Source of the DNA: Aurifilum marmelostoma
Taxonomy: Eukaryota; Ascomycota; Sordariomycetes; Diaporthales; Cryphonectriaceae
Assembly: GCA_027559495.1 (NCBI GenBank)
Contig: JAMXSV010000016.1
Coordinates: 868,001 to 932,000, forward strand
Direction: 5' to 3'
DNA: 64,000 nt
In this document: piece by piece, positions 55,799 through 64,000 of the stretch
Numbering within the stretch: the first letter of the stretch is position 1
Layout of the letters: every line of letters begins with the position of its first letter
Position numbers and translations under genes: made by a program
The notes under the pieces: model-generated
What the model was told of the DNA's origin: nothing
Databases searched by the model: none
The model's input: only the letters and a program-made list of their open reading frames with translations

Positions 55799-56362
55799 TC
55801 ACTTATTACTAGCGAGGTGAAGTAAGTCTAAGCTTAAAAAGCCGGCCGCGGAGACGATGCCCCATGTGAGTTGGGCAGGTCCTCGGGCTTGCTCCGTTTC
55901 AGTGCTGCTCGCAGACGAAAGGAGAATTTTTGTATGCTCGCGGCATATCATTGCGGTCAGGGGGTGGGGGAATGAGACAGACCAAGCAGTGTCGTCCCAT
56001 GCCTGTTCAGTCGAGTCACCCGAATTTCCAAGGATGGAGAAAGAGCTGGCAAGGACCACTTGTGCTTGGCCAACAAGGAGGTGTCGTACAATGCCAGTAA
56101 TGTGATAGGTCATGTCGTCGTGTTCGTGTATTCCAGAAGCGCCGACTCGTGGCACAAGGTCCGCGGAGGCCTGGTGACGGGTGGGGGGGGTGGGTGGATG
56201 CTGTACTGGGTGAAATACTGGGTAAGTCAGTAATGGCTTGCCGATCTTGACGCAAGTGACGCGTACCATAGTGTGTAGCCCTTGGGTCCGCAGCATGTCG
56301 CCGAGCAAGTCTTGGATTGTGAATATTTGGATCTGGCGAGATGATTGGGGAGAGGGTTCCAT
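55799..56362 (-). CDS. Unsupported orphan ORF, 187 codons
   Basis: Runs from ATG 56360-56362 to a stop at 55799. The text has alternating hydrophobic and polar segments (QIFTIQDLLGDMLRTQGLHT, IVRHLLVGQAQVVLASSFSI) but no recognised domain or signal. A possible intron (GTACGC donor near 56268, TTACTGAC branch, CCCAG acceptor) lies inside it and would change the product. It may be chance. Confidence 0.25.
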   Translation of the reverse strand: MEPSPQSSRQIQIFTIQDLLGDMLRTQGLHTMVRVTCVKIGKPLLTYPVFHPVQHPPTPPTRHQASADLVPRVGASGIHEHDDMTYHITGIVRHLLVGQAQVVLASSFSILGNSGDSTEQAWDDTAWSVSFPHPLTAMICREHTKILLSSASSTETEQARGPAQLTWGIVSAAGFLSLDLLHLASNK

Positions 56363-56807
56363 CACCTGTGATTGATTCGCTTGCTGCTAGGGCGATCCTC
56401 CCAGGATTCGCCTACGTGTTGAGGTTTATGCGACTGAGGCTGCTTGACACAACGAGTGTCTGTTTGAGGAATGAGGGATTCCAGAGCAGGGTTGCAAGCC
56501 GATCAGGCTCACCGTCACTGTCTCCCTTTTTGGAGGTAAAGTAGGATCCTGCTCGGCGGCTCGAACCATATACAGGCTGCTCGTGGTTCGCAACAATGGA
56601 TCGCTTCGTTCGTGTGGTGGTAATTCTAACCACATCAACAATCCATCCTTTGCAACGTGCCATGGAGAGAAATGACTAGGCTGCAACGGAAGCCTCATCA
56701 AATCGGTGGTATTGCTTCTTGAACAACTAGTCCTATTTGTTAGCTCTCCATTATCTACCATAGCTTCGGCAATAACGTATTAACGAGCTTCAGACCTCTT
56801 TGAGATA

Positions 56808-57323
56808 TTACATGCCTCCTATTGTGATGAGACTGTCTGATAAGACTTCGATGGCCTTGCGACCGGCTTGACCTGTCCTCCTCCTTCGAGCCATGGGTGA
56901 GATCCATTTGCCTCGAATGGCCAGGATCTGGATCGCTGGCGGGTGACTGGGGCTCGATGCACCGACAATATGAATAGGCGGGCTCATGCAGATCGTGACT
57001 GGATGAATCGAAGCAGTGGGCTGGCTGTGGCCTGTGCAGTCTCGAATGTTCTCTCGTAGAACCTGCGCACGCTGAGGCACTGTAATCTTTCCCTGTAGCT
57101 CCAACGCAGAAGGCAACGATGGGAACACGACGGCAGTATGCACGTCAACGACCTTACAGGACAGGTGATCCGGTGTTGGCAACCTGAGATCCCGAGAGGT
57201 TATGTCGAACCCGTGAGTGCTGACAGAAAGAGTGGTGTATGATCTCCGACGGAAGATCGAGATCGCTGGGCACCTGGGCAGGTACATGTCTTGCGGTGTG
57301 GCTTCCCAACCAGGGCTGGCCAT
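56808..57323 (-). CDS. Unsupported orphan ORF, 171 codons
   Basis: From ATG 57321-57323 to a stop at 56808. It reads as a mostly beta-type sequence (TTLSVSTHGFDITSRDLRLP, SCKVVDVHTAVVFPSLPSAL) with a basic patch MARRRRTGQAGRK before the C-terminus. No family recognised, and no intron or promoter evidence supports it. Confidence 0.25.
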   Translation of the reverse strand: MASPGWEATPQDMYLPRCPAISIFRRRSYTTLSVSTHGFDITSRDLRLPTPDHLSCKVVDVHTAVVFPSLPSALELQGKITVPQRAQVLRENIRDCTGHSQPTASIHPVTICMSPPIHIVGASSPSHPPAIQILAIRGKWISPMARRRRTGQAGRKAIEVLSDSLITIGGM

Positions 57324-57840
57324 AAACTATCACCCGCATGGCTGGGGCGTGACTGCCAGCAACTGGAGACTTTTGTGGCAGGGGAGGAAACAACACCAGT
57401 TTGACCGTACAGCTGGCTCCTTAGTCTGTAACCTGGAAGTGAACACCTCAGAAAACCGACCCGGCCCTGATGTGATCTGGATGGGGGCATACCAGCTGCT
57501 AAATACCCCCAAAGACCACGGCACAGGCAGCTTCTCGTTTCATGTGATGAACCAATAATTACAACTCACATTTCTGTTTTTGTACAAAGCGTCCCATTCA
57601 CAGTCCTGCCCGACATTGTATTGACCCCCCCAAATACGCGTTGTAAAGTGGACAATTCATGTACGTACTCGGAATACTCGGCATCCCTAACGCGGGTGTT
57701 CGGCAACCCAGGTCTATCTATTTCCGCGGGGCTATTGTCACTCAGCCTTGCAATGGTTATCCTGGCTTGTAGCTTCATCCACTTTAACATGTGGTCATGA
57801 TCTCATAAAATGGGGCAGGGTAGTATGTGATATTGTTAGA

Positions 57841-57850
57841 CCCCCCCCCC
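57841..57850. repeat. C10 run
   Basis: Ten C directly after TTAGA, in gene-poor DNA. Confidence 0.9.
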
Positions 57851-59357
57851 TTTCAATGCAATTGGCATGAAAGCAGCACAATTCCCCTGGTGCTGCCGTG
57901 TATCCGGTAGAGCCTGGCATGGTTTGTTCTTTCAGTTACGCTCTATAATTAAGTGACTTGTTGTAAGTTTTGGAGGTCTGTAGCTGTACGATCCCATATC
58001 AAGCTAAGAGACAAAACAAGATCAGGAGAGCAGTGTACGAAAACATAATGCCGGGTGTAATTGAATTCATGTGATGGGCAGCTAAAGAGAGTACAGACAC
58101 ACAGGAATTGGGAATTTACGAATAGTCTGATTATTATCTCTGTCGAAAATGCCAGTCTCTCCACAGAAACAGGATGACTTCTACACATGTGTATGATTGA
58201 TTAGGACATAGCATAGACATCTCTGACGACAAAAATGGCCCACAGAGAAAACATAGTATGGTCCCAGAACTTGCTGCTGACTTGTTTCTAACATAAGAAG
58301 ACGATGGTGAAATAAAAAAAAAAAAAAGAAAGAAAACAAAACCAAAGTAGCAATAATTAGAACACAAGTTGTCTATCAAAGCTTCCCGGGTCAGACCACA
58401 CAATAACCCAGTAGCATCCGGGGAGGGAAAAGACGCGTAAAGATGTTCAGTCATATCAGTATGCCAAATCCTAGATCACAAGCTCGTTATCAAAACAAGA
58501 CGCTGAGTGAAACAGTGTCAAATTCTAACACGAGACAGACTATGCTCCCTCAAACCCTTCTCTCGGTCTCACAGCTTGTCCAAAATCTCGTTGCCATTTC
58601 AGCGTTGTGCCGTCAACGTCTCAACTACTGGCAAGGTCAAAAGCCGGAGGACCCGAAAGACTACATATGGTAAGCGACATATTGTTGAGGCCGTCCAGAT
58701 GTCAGGACCCTTTAGGACCTGCTTAACAGGCACAACCTGCTTCGGCAATGTTTAATATGTAGTTACTGGGCAGTCAGGCACGCGCGCATGCAGGATGTAA
58801 ATATGATGAAACGCCTTGATTTATGAGAAAGTCCGCCAATTCACGTCCGTTACTCCCGTACAAGACCCGTACAAGACAAAAGAACGCAGGAAGAGGAACG
58901 TGACTGCCATTCGTCCATCGTCAAACATCAACAATCTCTTGTTAAAAGGGAAAAGAAACAGAGAGGAAAAGACCAGTAAGACAAACGCAGTGCGCTCTTG
59001 CATGCCGTGTGGGTTTCCGGGGAAAAAAAAAAGACAACCTTGTTCGTATCTCTCCATACTTATGCCTCACCCACTTGGTATCCTCAGTCTTTGATGTGCA
59101 ACCGCTCGCATCTCGCCCCTTGCTCTCGACGCCTCCCCTCCATCACGAAACTACCTGGGCCCCCAGTCCCAGTTTACCAACAACTCGCCCCTGTAGAACC
59201 CCGAGTCCCCCAATGTAGGGACCTAGAGAACCCGGTCCTTATATTCGCTACCCGTGGTCGATGCTCCTGGATTCTGTCGTGTCGGTGTTCAAACCTATCA
59301 ACAGTGCCGGCCGAGTATAGACGTCCCCATTTTGGATTCGATCTGCTCCGAGACCTC

Positions 59358-60779
59358 TTAGGTGGAGATCAGAGGCTCCTCCTGCTTGGCCTCTGGCACA
59401 GGTGCCGTGGGCTCGGCCGCCTTGAAGGCATCCTTAGGGGCCTCAGGGAAGTCGGACTCCTTGACAGCCTGAGCCTGAGGCTGGGCAGAGGCCTGGCGGC
59501 CACGCAGCATCTGCTGGGCCTTGGATGTGTACTCCCCCATGAACTGCTTGGTGACCTCAGTGGCGTGGGCCGTGTGCGTGCCGGCGACCTGCTTGAACTG
59601 CGCGGTCTGGGCATTAACAATGTCCTGTGCGTTCTTGAGGTGGTGGTCGATGAGCTCCTGGTTGGTGGTGTAGATCAGGGGAACGGTGAAGATGAGGGTG
59701 GTGGCGAGGAGAGCGAGGCCCCAGTACGGGACAATCTTGACGAGCCAGTACGAGAGGAAGGCGCTGATGCAGACCTAACAGGTAGATTCTTGTCAGCAGG
59801 GGCTCAAACCTAGGGGACGAGGTGTCATCTGCTTACCGTGGTGGAAGCACCGATGTTCTCGGCAAAGAGGATGCGCTGGGACTCGATGACCAAGAAGTTG
59901 ACCAGCTCGTGAACGTCGCCAATGAGGCCGTCAAGAGCCTCACGAGGGACGGTGTAGTACTTGCGGGGGCGGAGCTGGCTGGCAAGACCGGCGTTCATAA
60001 CGAGCTTGCCGGCAACCTCGGCAGCGATGGTGATGCCCAGAACCATCCAGGTGAGCCTGAAGCCCCATCGGAGCACATCTAGGTACCTAACCGCGAAGAT
60101 GAGCGAGACGGTGGAGAGATAGGCGATCGCGGAAGCACCTGTGGCGGCATGGCTGGTCAGTCTTTTTCTCTTGGTTCTCGGACTCTTATCTTGACCGGGG
60201 CCCCGCCCGCTCTTCCCGTGTGTGTACGCGGATGGCCAAAGCTCGGGTTTATACATACGAGGGTTATTCCACGACAGAAGCTCGGAGAAGAAGGAGTGGT
60301 AGTGCGTCAGGGGCTGGCCAGTGGCAGTCGGGTTGGCAGGAGTCTGTCGAGAGGCGGCGAGGTTGGAGAACTCGGTGCTGGTCTTCAGGTGCTGGTCCTG
60401 GACGGACTGGGCGACGGGGCCTGGCGGGAGAGAGGTGGACATGTCAGCTCGCGATATCGACCGAACAGGATGGAAGGGCTTCACGTACCACTGGTGACAG
60501 CGTCATAGGCGCTCTGGGCATCTGGGGAGGTATTGTTAGCTTATCGGGGCAGTATGGCGATGGGATCGTGGACTGAAGCCCTGAAACACTGCCAGGCTGT
60601 TAGCTTGCATTCACACCACCAAAACATCTAGATAATGAGCTTGGGATGGGGGCAACCCTAGGGGACCAGAGGATTGAGTTGGAAGAAGGGCTGGAGATGC
60701 CGAGAGGCAACCTGCTGTAGCTTACCTTACTAGCTTTGAGGGAATCCATGGTGGAAGCACCGTTGGCGGTGTCGGCCAT
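59358..60779 (-). CDS. RTN1: Reticulon-family ER membrane-shaping protein
   Basis: Five exons (60731-60779, 60490-60522, 60259-60420, 59837-60138, 59358-59774) give 320 aa; exon 2 is only 33 nt and all junctions keep frame. The reticulon homology domain begins SLLSWNNPRASAIAYLSTVS-like (ELLSWNNPR/ASAIAYLSTV across intron 3), with hairpin one TVSLIFAVRYLDVLRWGFRL, the intervening loop, and hairpin two SAFLSYWLVKIVPYWGLALL ATTLIFTVPLIY. The C-terminus is an amphipathic/charged tail (HHLKNAQDIVNAQTAQFKQV) ending Glu/Ala/Pro-rich. Reticulons wedge into the cytoplasmic leaflet to curve ER tubules. Length matches yeast Rtn1. For intron 1 the donor A/GTAAGG was chosen because it keeps exon 2 in the frame that continues into VAQSVQDQ. 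Confidence 0.9.
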
Positions 60780-63600
60780 TATGCAGGAGGTGAGGTGATG
60801 TAGAGAAAGGGAAAAGAAATGGAGCACGTGCTCTTGGGGGTGTTTTGAGGTTAATGCGAGTGCGGTGGAAGACAAAGGTCACCTAGGCGTAGATGCGGTT
60901 GCGAGGCTCTCTCTGATGGGCGAGGTTGTGGATAGGGAGGTTTGTGCAGGTGGAAAGTGTGGGCAGCAGGAAGGAGAAGAGAAAAGAGGTGCAAAAGAGG
61001 TGACGACAGAAATGGTGGTGTCGACGTATTTTTGCAGGCAGGTGTGAAGTGTTCCCTGTCCAAAAACAGGCCCAGGCCCAGGCCCAGCCAGCCTCTCTCT
61101 CTCTAGCTTAGTAGCTCGGATTTCAAGTTCTTGCTTTTTGGTGCCCGTCACTGCCTGTCCTCTCCCTGCCCAAGGGGCCAAGGCCCAGTGAGGTGGTAAG
61201 TGACGCTGCTGGTTGCCGTAGTGTGTGGCGCCAGTACCAACTAAACCAACTGCCTAAGCTGCTAAGGTCCCAGGTAGTGGGGTCAGTGTTCCAAGCTCTC
61301 TCTCTGCCTGTGGCTAATACTTTCGTCACCTGTGGCACCTGTTGCTGGTAAGTACAATACAACAACAATCTTTTTTCAACACCTGTTGTGTAGACACTTG
61401 GAGAAACGCCCTGATCTACCTGTTCTCACGAATCTCAAGAAGAGAGCACCACAGGCTCTTGCTATAACTGTGAAATGTCCACTCATCGTGTCATTGAGTG
61501 TTGCCCTACTTCTTGGGGAATGGCGATCCACTGCCTGTTGTTGTGATTGTTGCTGTAGCAGCCTGTAGCGTCATCGCACAGGGATAGCAAGACACGCTAT
61601 CAGAAACACACACACACACACACACAAAAAAAAAAGACCCATCCATCTTAGGTACAGCAACAAGATCCATAATCTTTTTGCCCTTTGCTATCTTGTAGTA
61701 AAGCATCATTTTTTTTAACAAAAAAAAAACAAACAGCTTTGACAAACGTAATCAAACGGATTTACCATCCAGCGTTCAACGATGATGGCATGCATCACCT
61801 TGTTACACACTCTTGTCCTCCCTGTTTCGCGAACCCTGAAGGGCGGGGAGGGGGGTGAGAACGGAATGTAAGAAGAGGCCGGTGGCGCATGTGTTGCGTG
61901 ACAGGCCACCCACGCACCCACACATACCCCGAGCCTGTCGTCATCCAGTCTTTCCTCCCTCCCCATCTCCAGCCATCCAACCACCCCATCCATCTGTCCT
62001 TCTTTGAGTTGCTGGATGACATGTGATTGATCTGGCCCAACTTCGTTAGCGTTCTGCTCACCGTCTTTGTATAAGTATACATAGAGACAACTAAACAGGA
62101 TAAATGCCCTACCTGGCCACATATCACGTATTTACATTTTCTAGAACATTCCTGCTTTATTCGTACACACAAGATCTCTATCACGCTGGCACTTGTCCTG
62201 TCTTGGGTGCTGGAAGAGAGTCCTGAGGCACCAGGGCTGTCACTTCATCATGGATGATCTCTTCCTCCCTTTGCTCCCCAATAGATGCAGGAGTATACCG
62301 TAGGCCACCAGCAGAGTTCTAAACAGTGTTCTTAATCTAACACAAGAAAGAACAAGCCACTTGTACATTGGCCACAATCCAATTCACTCATCATATGCCT
62401 ATCAACAGGACACAAAAGCACCCATCTACTCTTTCAGGTGTTGTGACTGGACAGCCCATGCCTAGAACCCCCGCCCAACAGACAATATGAGGCAGACCAG
62501 AGGAGCAGAAAGCCACAGGCCACGCTTTGGTCATGGAGGGAGTATACAAACCACAATCACATGGCACGACAGACCTACAAAAGACCTTCCCGAGTAAATT
62601 CAAGCCCCCACAAACCAAGCCAATATACCCGCCCACTATCTACCGCACAGGTCCCCTCCCCGCTCCACCACCTGGAGACATACACACATATATACAATCA
62701 CCATGTATTATGATCGCCCTCCCAAAACCCGTCCAGCGCACGGTATTGAGCCCGCCCGCTGTCACTGCAACCCTGTAGCCCACCATAGGGACCCTTATCT
62801 CTGGTAGACGATATTTCGAGGGGCTGATCCTATGTCTATCCCCATAAGGCCTGTACAGGTATGCAGCCGGGCAATATGCATAGCTCAGTCTGCCGGGGTC
62901 TTTCTTATCCCCCGCCTCCTACAGCTGGATGGTTAGACCCCTGACCCTACTACTTCTCTCGGCTCTGCTGGAGAAGGGGACGCTTGAGTTACACTGGTGT
63001 TGAGGGTTGATGGTTGTGAGAAGGAATTTTTTTTTTAATTTCTCGATCTTCTAGAATGAGACCAAACAACAAGTATGGTGTCGGTGTAATGTAATGTAGT
63101 CTGATCTAGGATAAGAGACAGGAATTTAAAAAAAAAAAAAATCCTCCGCTTGTTGCGTGGCGATGATAATGAATAACATGGCGATATGCCTTTCCCCAAA
63201 CCCTGAAAATGCCCAAATTGTAATCTAATGCCTTGAATAAAGTGCGTTGCTGAACTGAAGTCAAGAGAGCCTACTACAATGGATGCTCTCGTCATCCTCC
63301 CCCTTCCTCTTCCAATGAGAATGATAAAAATCTTGATTTGATGAACGCCATGCTAGCGGTCATCCTGACCGCTGGCTGCACCTCGTTGTACAGCCGTGGT
63401 TTGCGAAAATAAAGTCAATGATAGTGATGAAAGTCGAGTCGCAATGATGGTGGTGGTGGTGGCTGGCTGGCTGCGTGGCAGTACCCAGTCTTGATAGATG
63501 AACAAGATACCAATGTATCCAATGGATCCGACGAGAGTTACCCCAATCGCAGTCGTCAGAGACCGAAGTTACGTACACAATGGGAGGTTCTCGAGTCGGA
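60780..63600. other. 2.8-kb intergenic region
   Basis: Promoter of the reticulon on the left. A CA repeat (61605-61626) runs into A-rich DNA, and T- or A-runs occur near 61712, 63027 and 63128. No gene or RNA recognised; the right end is the 3' flank of the gene that crosses the window edge. Confidence 0.5.
61605..61626. repeat. (CA)n microsatellite followed by A9-10
   Basis: About eleven CA units followed directly by an A run in intergenic DNA. Confidence 0.9.
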
Positions 63601-64000
63601 TTATCTCCTCCAGCCCCAGAAACCCCCTCCGCCGCCGCCCGATGCTGCGGGGGGCGTGGGCGCAGGAGCAGGCGTAGGCGTGATCGGCGCGGTGACCTTA
63701 GCAGCTGCGGCAGCCGTCTCGCCGGCAGGCGACGTGAAGCTTCTGAACATGCCCATAACACCTTGTTGCTGCTGCTGAGCGTCACCTGGCAGCTGCAGAT
63801 GCTCACCACCCGCAGCACCGAGGGTCTTGCGCAGCTGCTCGAGCTTCTGCTTCGCCTCCTCGGCCTCCTGCTTAGCAATGGCCTCCGCGGTCTTGGCCTG
63901 GACAAGCTCGAGGAGCAGCGCTTCGTGTTCATTTGCCGGAGGCGCAGACTGCGCCGCCAAGTTCTGTGCTGGAGGCGCCGTCTCAGTCGGGCTCGGGCCG
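63601..64000 (-). CDS. C-terminal part of a coiled-coil, low-complexity protein (runs off the window)
   Basis: The frame is open to the right edge, so only the last 132 or so residues are present; stop at 63601. A heptad-rich segment (EHEALLLELVQAKTAEAIAK and EAEEAKQKLEQLRKTLG) predicts a coiled coil, followed by a Q5 tract, VMGMFRSFTSPAGE, an Ala/Pro/Thr-rich stretch and the end GGGGGGFWGWRR. No family can be assigned without the N-terminal part. Confidence 0.65.
   Translation of the reverse strand, partial: GPSPTETAPPAQNLAAQSAPPANEHEALLLELVQAKTAEAIAKQEAEEAKQKLEQLRKTLGAAGGEHLQLPGDAQQQQQGVMGMFRSFTSPAGETAAAAAKVTAPITPTPAPAPTPPAASGGGGGGFWGWRR

Larger units (their letters stand above)
54158..59357. 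other. 5.2-kb gene-poor region
   Basis: Between the TolB-like gene and the reticulon no recognisable protein is encoded. Two ATG ORFs of 171-187 codons (55799-56362 and 56808-57323, minus strand) are listed separately. Other features are a G8 patch near 56184, a C10 run at 57841-57850, an A14 run near 58314 and AT-rich DNA at 57900-58420. Confidence 0.5.

Noticed and set aside
56545..56640. tRNA-like B-box (GGTTCGAGCC, minus strand)
   Set aside because: No matching A-box, acceptor stem or anticodon arm could be folded around it.
1..64000. CRISPR arrays, rRNA, dispersed 5S rRNA genes, intact transposons
   Set aside because: No regularly spaced repeats, no 5S-like internal promoter block, and no transposase or reverse transcriptase motif was seen in any frame.

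Overview
The window is nuclear DNA from a filamentous ascomycete (Pezizomycotina, most likely a sordariomycete; species not determinable here). The signs are short GT-AG introns of about 45-165 bases with CTGAC-type branch sites, two Zn2Cys6/fungal_trans regulators, fungal ATP25 and RPO41 proteins, a bacterial-type GFA zinc protein, CT-rich leaders and many homopolymer tracts. About 20 genes are well supported. There are no operons, rRNA, CRISPR or recognisable intact transposons.

Layout. 1-8.6 kb: a bacterial-looking HAD-IIB phosphatase, a DUF423 membrane protein, a GT4 glycosyltransferase with a C-terminal membrane anchor, and, divergent from it, a long-form UDP-glucose 6-dehydrogenase. 9.5-15.8 kb: a Q/P-rich nuclear-type protein, a tiny mitochondrial-type membrane protein with a 32-nt exon, and a GFA/CENP-V zinc protein, separated by AT-rich gene-free DNA. 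16.4-25.3 kb: two head-to-head Zn2Cys6 transcription factors around a 2.9-kb intergenic region; the second has a GC-AG intron inside its zinc cluster. 26-36 kb: a conserved TPR-like protein, a cytochrome P450, an acidic Glu/Asn-rich protein and an unknown protein. 36.5-49 kb: an LSH/HELLS-type SNF2 remodeller, an Arc1p/EMAPII-like tRNA-binding protein, the mitochondrial RNA polymerase RPO41 and, divergent from it, ATP25. 49-64 kb: a single-pass membrane protein with polyQ, a secreted TolB-like beta-propeller, 5 kb of gene-poor DNA, a reticulon, and the 3' end of a gene that leaves the window.

How the genes fit together. The clearest functional neighbourhood is mitochondrial gene expression: RPO41 transcribes mitochondrial DNA, ATP25 supports Atp9 mRNA and mitoribosome function, and the Arc1p-like gene next door carries an in-frame upstream stretch that reads like a mitochondrial presequence without an AUG. 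The GT4/UDP-glucose dehydrogenase pair suggests a second unit in which UDP-glucuronate made by one gene feeds a membrane-anchored transferase; this is inference.

A cross-cutting observation: at least four conserved genes (UGDH N-terminus, TPR-like protein, acidic protein, RPO41) have their reading frame broken exactly at runs of 5-6 G or C, and nearly every break is cured by removing one base. The window also holds seven G or C runs of 10-19 bases, some fused to long T or A runs. The simplest reading is base-calling error at G/C homopolymers, so gene models here should be corrected before any of these genes is called a pseudogene.
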